Notes under the pieces: model-generated
What the model saw: only the letters and a program-made list of their open reading frames with translations
What the model was told of the DNA's origin: nothing
Database searches by the model: none
Translations under genes and position numbers: made by a program
In this document: piece by piece, positions 9,061 through 18,707 of the stretch
How the letters are laid out: every line of letters starts with the position of its first letter
How positions within the stretch are numbered: the stretch's first letter is position 1
Assembly: GCA_905235275.1 (NCBI GenBank)
Contig: CAJOLA010000001.1
Coordinates: forward strand, 1-64,000
Length of the DNA: 64,000 nt
Source of the DNA: an uncultured Lachnospiraceae bacterium
GTDB taxonomy: Bacteria; Bacillota; Clostridia; Lachnospirales; Lachnospiraceae
Reading direction: 5' to 3'

Positions 9061-11151
9061 TTACCAGATAATAATCCTGTCCTGTTCGGACGTATACATT
9101 GTTGCACCTTCCGTAATATCAACAGCGTTGAAAAATTCTCCAAACTGTTTTACGGTTGCATTCACCTTAAGGAAGCTTAAAGGTTCTTTGTAATTAAGAC
9201 CTTCAACTTCCATGTGTTTTTCGGTCATTATTTCTTCGTTGACCCGTGCATAATATCTGAATATCTCCTCAAGGTTTAAACCTTCTTTTCCGGCAACACC
9301 AAGCACGGCCTGCATTCCCGCTATCTCCGCACATGCTTCACCTGCAATGCGCTCTCCGTTATATGCCGTATCATTTTTGAAAGGCTTAAATGTGGAATAA
9401 TAATTTGCAAGTCTTTCTTTTGTATTATCATAATTTTTGACGTCATCGGAATTCCACCATGAAAATGTTCGTCCGAATTCATCATAGACAGAGCCTGTCG
9501 GGTCGATGGCATGATTAATCTCATGCGCAATGAGCATCCCCACTCCGGCAAGTTTTTCCTCGCGTGACATATCTTTGCCGTAATAGTCACTGTCCGTAAT
9601 TCCGGCAAAAACATCAATGGTATTCGATGTGGGCCAGTAGGTTACCTTTGCCTGAGTTATGTCAACATCCCATAAATCTTTGTCAGTTTCTTTACCGAGC
9701 TTATTTTGCTGTAACTGCCAATTAAATGCTTCTATCTGAGTCACGGCATCAATCAGGCTTCCGCCTTCGGCCGCCGACTTAATGTTAAGTGATGAGAAAT
9801 CCTCCCACTTGTTCGGATAAAGCGCATGGACATTTAAGGCATCAAGCTTCTTTAGGGCCGTTTCTTTGGCTGTGTCACTCAGTGACGTATTGGCATTAAT
9901 AATATCCTTGTATGATGAAATAATACTCTGACAAAGATTCTCAACGTCCGACTTCATCTCGGCTGATGCGTATCTTTCGGCATACAGCTTTCCGAGAGGC
10001 GTTGTAAGCGTATTCTTAATGTAATTGTCCGCATACTGCTCCGTACTGTCGCCGTCTTCTTTAAATTCAGTGCCATAGCTCTCAAGGAACCCGGCAAAGC
10101 TTTCTTTATCGGAAAGACCCGCATACTTTTGAATAATGCCGACCTTCAGATAATCCTTCATTTTTGAAAGATTGGCTTCGGTATAATTCTCATTCAGGCA
10201 CTTCAGCCAGTCGGGCTCAAGAAGGTAATTCCTTTGTGATTCACTAAGCCCCCAAGTATCCAGAATCTTCCCGAGGGGAAAGCTTCCGGATTCAGTCGCA
10301 AGCTGTGCCGCCGTCCTCTTATGCTTAATGGAGTCAACGTATTCATTAGTGCTCATGAATTCACGTGTCTTCATTGAAGAAGCCAAAGACGTCTCAAGGT
10401 CAATGCATCCGGATAATACCCCGTCCGATTCTTCGGATGTATAACCCATTCTTTCGAGAGTACTCTTCACTCTTTTCTGAAGGCCTTCATACATCATGTC
10501 GCCGTAAGAGGTTCTCGATGAATACTCCGCCGCATCATAGAGACTGAGTGTCGTAGGCACCACCACAAAGCAGTAATACCCGTGGTCTTCATAATCATAA
10601 TCAATATCGAACCCCACGAGATTCACACCCGTAGTCTTACATGAGTCGGACGCCAGATATTCGGACAGGGAATTCAAGTCATTTATGGCATCAATTTCTT
10701 TTACCTTTTCTTCGATAAAATTAATTCCTGCTTTATCTCTGTTATCCCAATCCGTATAAAGATTATAAAGATCTTTAATAAGCTCTCCGTCATTTCCGGA
10801 AAGATTATTATCGGAAATTATCTCGGAAATCCGTTTTCCGGCCTTTTCTTCGGTACCGGCCTTAACTCCGGAAACCTCCGACCCGTTCGGTAATTCTTCC
10901 GACTTAAGATAATCATAATTGACGCTTAGAAACCAGTCATCGCCCTTATCATGTGCGGTATCATCCTTTACCATACCGTAGACCACGGAGCTTACCCATG
11001 GTGAACCGTAGGAGCCCGTCACTCTTCCGGACTCATCGGTCGGCGTCGTCACATTCTCGGATGATTTCATTAAAGATGAACATCCGGTAAGCGCAACACC
11101 TGTGCACGCAACAATAAGGGTCGAAATAACTCCGACCTTAAACTTCTTCAT
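9061..11151 (-). CDS. M13 (neprilysin/PepO)-family metallopeptidase lipoprotein
   Basis: Lipobox VALTGCSS; MLIAHEINHAIDPTGSVYDEFGR (HExxH) and GEACAEIAGMQAVL motifs. Confidence 0.92.
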   Translation of the reverse strand: MKKFKVGVISTLIVACTGVALTGCSSLMKSSENVTTPTDESGRVTGSYGSPWVSSVVYGMVKDDTAHDKGDDWFLSVNYDYLKSEELPNGSEVSGVKAGTEEKAGKRISEIISDNNLSGNDGELIKDLYNLYTDWDNRDKAGINFIEEKVKEIDAINDLNSLSEYLASDSCKTTGVNLVGFDIDYDYEDHGYYCFVVVPTTLSLYDAAEYSSRTSYGDMMYEGLQKRVKSTLERMGYTSEESDGVLSGCIDLETSLASSMKTREFMSTNEYVDSIKHKRTAAQLATESGSFPLGKILDTWGLSESQRNYLLEPDWLKCLNENYTEANLSKMKDYLKVGIIQKYAGLSDKESFAGFLESYGTEFKEDGDSTEQYADNYIKNTLTTPLGKLYAERYASAEMKSDVENLCQSIISSYKDIINANTSLSDTAKETALKKLDALNVHALYPNKWEDFSSLNIKSAAEGGSLIDAVTQIEAFNWQLQQNKLGKETDKDLWDVDITQAKVTYWPTSNTIDVFAGITDSDYYGKDMSREEKLAGVGMLIAHEINHAIDPTGSVYDEFGRTFSWWNSDDVKNYDNTKERLANYYSTFKPFKNDTAYNGERIAGEACAEIAGMQAVLGVAGKEGLNLEEIFRYYARVNEEIMTEKHMEVEGLNYKEPLSFLKVNATVKQFGEFFNAVDITEGATMYTSEQDRIIIW

Positions 11152-11164
11152 ATTATCCCCTCAA

Positions 11165-11863
11165 TTAATAAAGCTTTCTAAGTTCTTTGTCAGCTTCTTC
11201 ATCGCCCAAAGCGGCAGCTCTCCCAAACCAAAGTCGTGCTTCGTCCTTATCCTTTGGTGTATGCTTTCCCTGGGAATAAATAACTCCAAGGTTATACATC
11301 GCATCGGCACTGCCAAGCGCTGCACCCTTCCTTAATAGTTCGATTGCTTTTGAAGCGTTTTGCTTAACACCGATTCCGTCTTCATACATAATCGCAAGAT
11401 TACAGTATGCATCAATGTCACCGAATTCGATAGCCTTTTCGTAGTTTTGTCTTGCAAAATGAGAATTCTTTATAACGCCGAGACCTTCGTCATAAATAGT
11501 ACCTAAATTACAGGCAGCATCCGCATTTCCAAGTTCTTCGGCTTTCTCGAAAAGCTTTCTTGCTTTCTCATAGTCGACATCCACTCCATAGCCTTCCATG
11601 TAAGCAAGTCCGAGACTGTTCATTGCAGGAGCATACCCCTTTTCCGCAGATCTTTCATAAAGCTCAATCGCCTTCTTGATATTCTGCTTACGACGTCCGA
11701 ATCCTATCGCAGAAGCAGCTGCGGCCGCATATAATGATTCGGCTCTTCCGTAGTTCTCCAGCTCATTTAACTTTGCTTCTACCTTCTCCGTATCGCCTTC
11801 CTGATATGCAACCCTTATATCATCCGGCAAAAGCTCCAAAATTCTGTCTTCGTTATCCTTCAT
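11165..11863 (-). CDS. Sel1-like/TPR repeat protein
   Basis: Repeated A(M/A)xxLGxxYxxGxGV...A...YEKA units typical of SLR repeats. Confidence 0.9.
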   Translation of the reverse strand: MKDNEDRILELLPDDIRVAYQEGDTEKVEAKLNELENYGRAESLYAAAAASAIGFGRRKQNIKKAIELYERSAEKGYAPAMNSLGLAYMEGYGVDVDYEKARKLFEKAEELGNADAACNLGTIYDEGLGVIKNSHFARQNYEKAIEFGDIDAYCNLAIMYEDGIGVKQNASKAIELLRKGAALGSADAMYNLGVIYSQGKHTPKDKDEARLWFGRAAALGDEEADKELRKLY

Positions 11864-11900
11864 TTCATACCTCCAATTCTAACCCTTTTTATTTACGTTC

Positions 11901-11909
11901 ATTATACCA
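11901..11909 (-). promoter_or_regulatory. Extended -10 promoter element for the 11165..11863 gene
   Basis: Minus strand reads TTTGGTATAAT (TGn-TATAAT). Confidence 0.5.
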
Positions 11910-11938
11910 AACTTTCACGGCAAGAACATAAATTATTG

Positions 11939-11967
11939 TTGAAAAATAGCCCTTTTTGCTATATTAT
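11939..11967 (+). promoter_or_regulatory. Sigma-A-like promoter for the signal peptidase gene
   Basis: TTGAAA - 17 bp - TATTAT upstream of the ATG at 12018. Confidence 0.6.
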
Positions 11968-12017
11968 CTATTAATGATTATATACGGAAGCGGTTCCGTA
12001 ATTATGTGAGGGATTTA

Positions 12018-12646
12018 ATGAGCGACAAAATGACAACCGATGACATTAAAGATACCGTGGATCGTTACGAAAAGTATGACAATTCACCCGAGAAAAAGAA
12101 GAAAAAGACAAAAAAAGAGCTTTTCAGCTATCTTAAAATTATTATAATTGCAGTCGGTGCCGCAATAGTGCTTGTGACCTGCATTATTATTAACGCCAAA
12201 GTCCCGAGCGGTTCCATGAAGGATACCATCAATGAAGGTGACAGACTTATCGGCTTAAGAGTCGCATATCTTTTCGGTTCACCGCAACGCGGCGATATAG
12301 TAATTTTCAAATATCCCGACGCGACGATGAAACCAAAAAATATATTAAGAGGGTTATAGGTCTTCCGGGAGAGACCGTTTCATTCGTTGACGGCGATGTG
12401 TACGTTAACGGAGAGATGCTTGAAGAGCCTTATCTTAAGGAACAGCACGTGACCATATCTCCCAATGCCACTTCTTATACCGTACCCGACGGATGTTACT
12501 TTATGCTCGGTGATAACAGAACCAATTCCAAGGATTCAAGGTACTGGGACGAGCCGTACGTTAAAAAGAACAAGATACTTGCAAAAGCCCTTTTCCGATA
12601 TTTTAACGGTGAAACGGGACGAATACATTTCTCGGGCGTCAAATAA
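12018..12646 (+). pseudogene. lepB: Signal peptidase I with apparent frameshift near 12318-12330
   Basis: Frame 1 holds the VPSGSMKDTI catalytic-Ser region and runs to IVIFKYPDA. Frame shift is needed to continue as DDETKKYIKRVIGLPGETVSFVDGDVYVNGE...FMLGDNRTNSKDSRYW (catalytic Lys and later boxes). Confidence 0.85.
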
Positions 12647-12671
12647 AAAAACCGCGTAAGCGGTTTTTTTT
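12647..12671 (+). terminator. Rho-independent terminator after lepB
   Basis: AAAAACCGC-gtaa-GCGGTTTTTTTT directly after the stop codon. Confidence 0.9.
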
Positions 12672-12701
12672 GTACGCAAGTTTTAATTGCCTAAAAATAT
12701 A

Positions 12702-12724
12702 AAAAAGCCGCTTGTGCGGCTTTT
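12702..12724 (-). terminator. Terminator-like hairpin for the minus-strand cluster
   Basis: AAAAAGCCGC-ttgt-GCGGCTTTT just downstream of the minus-strand 12742..13377 CDS. Confidence 0.7.
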
Positions 12725-12741
12725 AATGTAACGAAATACAC

Positions 12742-13377
12742 TTATTTACTTAAGTTCTTTTGCTTAGTCTCCACAAAAGCAAGTATCAGATCGATTGCTC
12801 CTTCTATACCGACCGAACTGCTGTCGAGACATAAGTGGTAGCTCTTGGCAGCGCCCCATTTTTTGTCTGAATAGTAATCGTAATAGCTTGCTCTCTTCTT
12901 ATCCGTCTTATTAATGAGGGCTTCGGCTTTCTTATCGTCTATATTGCAACGCTCCATAATTCTCTTAATACGTGCATCCATAGGTGCTGATATGAAAACA
13001 TTAGTTGCGTTAATATTCCCCTCGAGTGCATAATCCGCACATCTTCCGACTATTACGCAGGATTCCTGCTGTGCAAGCTTTTTAATTGCTTCAAACTGTG
13101 CCAGGAAAACTCTTTGATTAATAGGCATCTCCCCGTAGGAATCACTGTATCCGAATGAGTATGTATCCATTACGAGTGAATAAAGCAGACTGCTTGAAGG
13201 CTTTTCATCCTGTTTTGTAAAAATCTCTTCTGCAAGACCGCTGTTTTTTGCTGCGAGTTCAAGGAGCTCTTTGTCGTAGCACTTTACGCCCATACGCTCA
13301 GCAAGCTTAACGCCTATCTCATGACCGCCGCTTCCAAATTGTCTACCGATAGTTATTACAGTTTTGTCATTCATCAA
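12742..13377 (-). CDS. Cytidylate kinase-like family protein
   Basis: VITIGRQFGSGGHEIGVKLAERMGVKCYDKELL N-terminus. Confidence 0.88.
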   Translation of the reverse strand: MMNDKTVITIGRQFGSGGHEIGVKLAERMGVKCYDKELLELAAKNSGLAEEIFTKQDEKPSSSLLYSLVMDTYSFGYSDSYGEMPINQRVFLAQFEAIKKLAQQESCVIVGRCADYALEGNINATNVFISAPMDARIKRIMERCNIDDKKAEALINKTDKKRASYYDYYSDKKWGAAKSYHLCLDSSSVGIEGAIDLILAFVETKQKNLSK

Positions 13378-13437
13378 ATTCGCCTCCCTGTTTTTGTTTA
13401 TAGATTATATCACTTTTTTTTAAATGTAGAAACCTTT

Positions 13438-14352
13438 TTATTGTCGAAGCAGCCTCAATGCACGCTTGAAATCATCAGGCAAATCGGCTTTAAATTCCAT
13501 GTACTCGCCCGTTGTCGGATGCTTAAAACCGAGCACTCCGGCATGCAGCATCTGTCCGTCGGTATTAAAGGGTGCTTTAGCATTGGTATAAATCTTATCA
13601 CCAAGGAGGGGATGCCCTATTGACTTCATATGAACCCTTATCTGGTGGGTTCTTCCCGTCTCAAGCACACATTCGATATGTGCGAAATTTCCGATATTCT
13701 CAAGGACCCTGTAATGCGTTACCGCTTCTTTCCCCTTTGGAGATATGACCATCCTCTTGCGGTCCGAATCACCCCTGGCAATTCTTTTGTTAACGGTCCC
13801 CTCTTTTTCCGTAAAAGAATTATAGCAAATCGCCTCATATCTTCTGGTCATGGTATGGGCTTCAAGCTGCTTAGCCATTGCTTCGTGAGCCTTATTATTT
13901 TTTGTGCATACTATAAGCCCCGTGGTATCGGCATCTATCCTGTGCACGATTCCCGGTCTGTCATCTCCGTTAAGATCGGAGAGCCCGTCCTTATATCTGT
14001 ACAAAAGCGCATTTACCACAGTCCCGCTGTAATGTCCCGGCGCGGGATGAACGACCATGCCTCTCGGCTTATTAATCACCAGCACGTCGTCGTCTTCATA
14101 AACGATATCAAGAGGGATGTCTTCGGGAAGTATCTCTTCACTCACCTTCTCTTCTTCGGAAATGTCGATTTTGTCGCCTTCTTTTAGTTTGGCATTACTC
14201 TTCGTTTCCGCATCGTTTAGAAGAATCTCACCCGCCTCAATCGACTTTTGAACGGATGCTCTCGATCTTCCCGTATATTCTGCAAGAAATGAATCTATTC
14301 TGTTTCCTGCATCATCTGAATTCACAATGTAAACGGTTTTATTTTGTTTCAT
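13438..14352 (-). CDS. rluD: RluA/RluD-family pseudouridine synthase
   Basis: S4 N-terminal domain; GIVHRIDADTTGLIVCTKN and ETGRTHQIRVHMKSIGHPLLGD motifs. Confidence 0.93.
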   Translation of the reverse strand: MKQNKTVYIVNSDDAGNRIDSFLAEYTGRSRASVQKSIEAGEILLNDAETKSNAKLKEGDKIDISEEEKVSEEILPEDIPLDIVYEDDDVLVINKPRGMVVHPAPGHYSGTVVNALLYRYKDGLSDLNGDDRPGIVHRIDADTTGLIVCTKNNKAHEAMAKQLEAHTMTRRYEAICYNSFTEKEGTVNKRIARGDSDRKRMVISPKGKEAVTHYRVLENIGNFAHIECVLETGRTHQIRVHMKSIGHPLLGDKIYTNAKAPFNTDGQMLHAGVLGFKHPTTGEYMEFKADLPDDFKRALRLLRQ

Positions 14353-14848
14353 CTTTTTTCTTTTTCTTTAAAGCCTTATAATCCTTTTCTCTGTAAATGA
14401 ATATAACGAGTATGACAAGCATGATAACGGCAACGGAAACGCACACGTCAGCAACATTAAATACGGGAAATCCGACGCCGTAAAAATCAATGAAATCCCT
14501 TACGTATCTTAAGCCTATTCTGTCTATAAGATTACCCAGTCCCCCGGCAAAAAGGAGCATGGAAAAAATAAGCATCGGAACGTATCTTGACCCTTTAGGA
14601 ATCCGGCTCACAAAATACACCACCAACGCCATGATAACAATGGTAAGAATTATAAAAAATATGCCGGCGCCCTGCATCATACCCCATGCCGCGCCTCTGT
14701 TCTCCAGGTATTTAAATCTTAAAAAACCGTCGATAACGATAAACTGACCGCCGTTCTTTAAAGCAGACGCGGCCGCCACCTTGGTAATCTGATCGACAAA
14801 GACTAAAACTGCAGAGAATATGAAAAACAAAATATAATTTTTTCTCAT
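14339..14848 (-). CDS. lspA: Signal peptidase II
   Basis: Four-TM protein with VDQITK, ENRGAAWGM, GGLGNLIDR and FNVADVCVSV motifs. Confidence 0.96.
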   Translation of the reverse strand: MRKNYILFFIFSAVLVFVDQITKVAAASALKNGGQFIVIDGFLRFKYLENRGAAWGMMQGAGIFFIILTIVIMALVVYFVSRIPKGSRYVPMLIFSMLLFAGGLGNLIDRIGLRYVRDFIDFYGVGFPVFNVADVCVSVAVIMLVILVIFIYREKDYKALKKKKKDETK

Positions 14849-15927
14849 TAATTAAGAACCTCATCCAGTGAGTCCAGCAATTCCTCGCGTGTCACGTCTT
14901 TGGATATTACGGCGTTACCGACTCCGTCCAGAAGTATAAACTTAAGAACCCCTGCTTCCATCTTCTTATCGGAACGTGCATATTCAAGTATCTCATCCTT
15001 ATCGTATCCGGAAATCTTCAAATCATATCCGCACTTTTCAAGAAGCGAAATTATCTCCTTCTCATCAGCCTCACCGATCATGCCCCTTTTACGAGATATG
15101 GAAGCTGCGGCAACCATTCCGAGCACTACACATTCGCCGTGAGTCAGACTAAACCCGGCTGCTTTCTCGATGGCATGACCGAGTGTGTGGCCGAAGTTAA
15201 GAAGCGCCCTCTCACCCTTCTCGGTCGGGTCTTTTTTAACGACATCCTTTTTAACGATGCAGGCCTTCTCTATCATGTATGCCAAAGCATCCGAATCAAG
15301 CTTTAATACATCATCAATATTAATCTTTAACCATTCAAAAAGATTCTTATCCTTTATGAGTGCGGCTTTAATAATCTCTCCGAGGCCGGAGAGCACCTGT
15401 CTGTGATCGAGAGTCTTTAAGGTATCCATATTCAGCTTCGGCTGATGAAATGCTCCGACCATGTTTTTGAATTTACTGAAGTCGACGCCCGTCTTACCGC
15501 CGATACTCGAATCGGTCTGCGCAAGCAGGGACGTCGGCACCTGAATGAAATCCACGCCCCTGAGATATGTAGCGGCCGCAAAACCCGTCAGGTCACCAAC
15601 CACTCCTCCTCCGAGAGCAATAAGGATATCACGTCTCTCAATCTTATTCTCAATAAGAAATTCATAGAGATCCTTTACCGTGTCGAGATTCTTATTCTCT
15701 TCACCTGCGGGAAATACATATGTAAAGCATTCATTCCCGTTTGCTTCTATAATGTCTCTAACCTCTTTCTCATAGAGAGGTGCCACATTACTGTCTGATA
15801 CGATAACCGCTTTTCTTTCCATATTCAAAAACGGTTTCAGAAGCTTTGCAAGCTCCTGAAACCCGTTAGAAATACAAATATCGTAATCAGCACATTTACC
15901 GTCATTTACGTTAATTGTTTTTGACAT
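14848..15927 (-). CDS. aroB: 3-dehydroquinate synthase
   Basis: ALGGGVVGDLTGFAAATYLRGVDFIQVPTSLLAQTDSSIGGKTGVD; NFGHTLGHAIE. Confidence 0.97.
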   Translation of the reverse strand: MSKTINVNDGKCADYDICISNGFQELAKLLKPFLNMERKAVIVSDSNVAPLYEKEVRDIIEANGNECFTYVFPAGEENKNLDTVKDLYEFLIENKIERRDILIALGGGVVGDLTGFAAATYLRGVDFIQVPTSLLAQTDSSIGGKTGVDFSKFKNMVGAFHQPKLNMDTLKTLDHRQVLSGLGEIIKAALIKDKNLFEWLKINIDDVLKLDSDALAYMIEKACIVKKDVVKKDPTEKGERALLNFGHTLGHAIEKAAGFSLTHGECVVLGMVAAASISRKRGMIGEADEKEIISLLEKCGYDLKISGYDKDEILEYARSDKKMEAGVLKFILLDGVGNAVISKDVTREELLDSLDEVLN

Positions 15928-15945
15928 GTTAATCTCCGATATTTA

Positions 15946-16578
15946 TTAGAATTGATAATTGCTCTGATATGATGTTGAAAAATCAACGTCAGAACCGAGC
16001 ATGTCCTGGAAATCTCCCGATATATCAACACTTGAAGGTGCAACAAGGAAGATGTAATTTGTAATCTTCTGCAGGCTTCCTCTCATTGCATAGCATGAAC
16101 CTGCCGAATAATCGATAATTCTTTGTGCAACATCAGGGCTGATGCCTTCCAGATTCAAAACAACAGCTCTTCCGCTAAGAAGCGTATCGGTTATCTCGTT
16201 ACCGTCTTCCATGGACTTCGGATGTATCACAACAACCTCCATCTTCTTGGAGACTGAAGCTCTGAGCGGAACAATCTTCTCGGAGCCGCCGGATCTCGGT
16301 GAAGCGGTATGTGAAGCAGCTCTTGCGGGAGTACTCCTTACGGGAGTTCTCTCTTCATATGCTTCCTCTTCATATGAAAAGTCATCTTCCTTTACGGTCT
16401 TCTCAGGCTTCCTGAATGAAGAGAACAATCCTCCACTCTTTGAAGTCTTCTCGGAAGCAGTTTCCGTGGCCGCAGGCTCGGAAAAATCTTTATCATCTTC
16501 TTCGTAGCCCTTTTCCAAAACTTCTTCGTCCTCATCAGTCTCTTTAAACAAACTCGTAAGACCTTCAAATACTTTCAT
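15946..16578 (-). CDS. sepF: Cell division protein SepF
   Basis: C-terminal VVIHPKSMEDGNEITDTLLSGRAVVLNLEGISPDVAQRIIDYSAGSCYAMRGSLQKI. Confidence 0.95.
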   Translation of the reverse strand: MKVFEGLTSLFKETDEDEEVLEKGYEEDDKDFSEPAATETASEKTSKSGGLFSSFRKPEKTVKEDDFSYEEEAYEERTPVRSTPARAASHTASPRSGGSEKIVPLRASVSKKMEVVVIHPKSMEDGNEITDTLLSGRAVVLNLEGISPDVAQRIIDYSAGSCYAMRGSLQKITNYIFLVAPSSVDISGDFQDMLGSDVDFSTSYQSNYQF

Positions 16579-16631
16579 TTATATTCCTCCTGTGTGTGTA
16601 GACAAAAACATCCGAATGACAAAAGGAAACC

Positions 16632-17315
16632 TCAACTTCTTGTGCCGAAGATGGCGGTACCCACACGAACATGTGTGGCACCTTCTTCAACTGCCACAAC
16701 ATAATCCGCAGTCATCCCCATTGATAATTTTTTCATTATTACATTATCAATGCTTTTTTTATTAATGTCAACACACAAATCATGTAATTTTCGGAATATT
16801 AGTCGGTTTTCTTCGGGATTTGTGACATATGGAGCACTTGTCATGAGTCCCGTCAGTCGAATTCCGGACATTTCGGAAACCTGAACGGCGAATTCTTCAA
16901 CCTCTTCCGGCGCAAAACCGAACTTATTTTGCTCTTCTCCGACATTAACTTCGGCAAGAATCTCCGTTACAAAACCCTTCTTTAAAGAGAATTCGTTTAT
17001 CTCATTTGCCAGACGAAGTGAATCCACGGAATGAATCATGGCAACCTTTCCCGCCACATATTTTACTTTGTTGCGTTGGAGATGCCCTATCATGTGCCAC
17101 TCAATGTCGGAAGGCAGGTCGTCAATCTTTTCCGTCAGCTCCTGGACGTAGTTTTCGGCAAATATTCTGTGACCGACATTATAAGCTTCCATAATATCTT
17201 CTTTGCTTTTCTTTTTGCTTACCGCAAGAAGAGTCACTTCAGAAGGGTCTCTCCCAACTCTCTCGCAGGCTTTTATAATATTTTCTTTTACCTGATTCAG
17301 ATTCTTAGTTATCAT
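16632..17315 (-). CDS. yggS: YggS-family PLP-binding protein
   Basis: LLAVSKKKS, FAENYVQEL, WHMIGHLQRNK and LSMGMTADYVVAVEEGATHVRVGTAIFG motifs. Confidence 0.95.
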   Translation of the reverse strand: MITKNLNQVKENIIKACERVGRDPSEVTLLAVSKKKSKEDIMEAYNVGHRIFAENYVQELTEKIDDLPSDIEWHMIGHLQRNKVKYVAGKVAMIHSVDSLRLANEINEFSLKKGFVTEILAEVNVGEEQNKFGFAPEEVEEFAVQVSEMSGIRLTGLMTSAPYVTNPEENRLIFRKLHDLCVDINKKSIDNVIMKKLSMGMTADYVVAVEEGATHVRVGTAIFGTRS

Positions 17316-17327
17316 CTTCTCACCCGT

Positions 17328-18689
17328 TTAATAAATTACTTCATTCTCTTTGAAATTCTCGGCATCAAGAACAATTCTGTCATAGACCTGAACGCCGGTG
17401 CTTCCCTCGAAGACCACGGCATATTCGTCATTTCTCGTAAGAATCCGCGTCGGACGGAATATCGTATATCCCGTATTAACACAGTATACGCCGTCAATCT
17501 TTTCGGTCTTTCCGACGGTAAAGGTATCGGTTGATTCCGGCTTTATCAGGACATTGCCTTCTTCAAGTTCGTCCAGCTTGACGTAACATATGCCGTCAGA
17601 CTTTGTCGCCACACTGATCGGCGTAAATACAAAAAGATCTCCTTTTTGCACGTTTACTCCCGTCTCGTTGGTATCTCCGCCGACCGTCAGATACTCCTCG
17701 GGAATGGCATACATGTCACGCTTTACTATTGCGGAATTGGGAATCTTTAATCCCATGTTCTCCGATGTTGAAATCTCAACCTCGGCATATCTGTCTCCCG
17801 TATATGCCATTACATATTTATTTACGGTAATCTTACCCATCTTGAGATTATTTTTTCTGACAATCTCAAAGTTACCTCTGATACCGGCATTTACTTTTTT
17901 TAAGTTGACATAAACGGTCTTTGCTTCTTCCAGGTCGTTATTTTTTATCTGATCATCGGTAAGAGGAATATATATGGAATATAATTCGTCGGTTATCATC
18001 TTATAAGCAGGAGTTCCTTCCTTGATCGGCGCTCCCTCTCCTTCTATAACCTTCTTCTCATAGCTGCGTCGGTCCAGAGCTTCCTCGGTGATATCTTCCT
18101 CTTTGAAGCCCTCATATCCGTCAGTGGAATAAGACAGATATCCGGTCGTATCGGAATGAACAACCGTTACGGCATCATTAACTCCCGTCTCTTTACTGAT
18201 GACATCTTTGTTTGACTCAAGCCATGCCGCAGACTGATTCGCCGTCATGGTATTTATGGAATTGCCTATATCATATATCCCCGAAAAACCGGAATAATCA
18301 TAATCCGTCTCGAAATTACGAATCATGGTCGTAAGCTGCTTGAGGTCGTCACTTGAAAAGTCACCCTTATCTTCGGAATGTGCGTCAAGTATCCCCGCAA
18401 GATTTCCCGTCTTATCCAAAACGTAAACGGAATCATTCACCTTGACTTTTACACCTGATAAATTAAAGAATGTAATATTACCGTCAGTCGGAGCATTATA
18501 TACCTTCTCCTCCCTGAGTATCAGTCCGGATGATGAAAGTGACTGCGCAATATCCCCGTGTGTCACTTCATATATCCGCACATCTCTTTTTGTGAGAAAA
18601 AGAATAATAAAGCAAACAAAATATGCAATTATAACCAGGAAAATTATTGTCGCCACTCTCGGCTTTCCCGGACCTTTTGCTTTTGCCAT
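17328..18689 (-). CDS. HlyD-like membrane-anchored protein of the sepF/yggS neighbourhood
   Basis: N-terminal TM followed by HlyD/RND-adaptor-like beta-rich region; position between rodA and yggS. Confidence 0.7.
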   Translation of the reverse strand: MAKAKGPGKPRVATIIFLVIIAYFVCFIILFLTKRDVRIYEVTHGDIAQSLSSSGLILREEKVYNAPTDGNITFFNLSGVKVKVNDSVYVLDKTGNLAGILDAHSEDKGDFSSDDLKQLTTMIRNFETDYDYSGFSGIYDIGNSINTMTANQSAAWLESNKDVISKETGVNDAVTVVHSDTTGYLSYSTDGYEGFKEEDITEEALDRRSYEKKVIEGEGAPIKEGTPAYKMITDELYSIYIPLTDDQIKNNDLEEAKTVYVNLKKVNAGIRGNFEIVRKNNLKMGKITVNKYVMAYTGDRYAEVEISTSENMGLKIPNSAIVKRDMYAIPEEYLTVGGDTNETGVNVQKGDLFVFTPISVATKSDGICYVKLDELEEGNVLIKPESTDTFTVGKTEKIDGVYCVNTGYTIFRPTRILTRNDEYAVVFEGSTGVQVYDRIVLDAENFKENEVIY

Positions 18690-18707
18690 TTTAAAAAATC
18701 TCCGAAT

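Noticed and set aside
12315-12334. Programmed ribosomal frameshifting in lepB
   Set aside because: No X XXY YYZ slippery heptamer or downstream pseudoknot is evident. Error or pseudogene is simpler.
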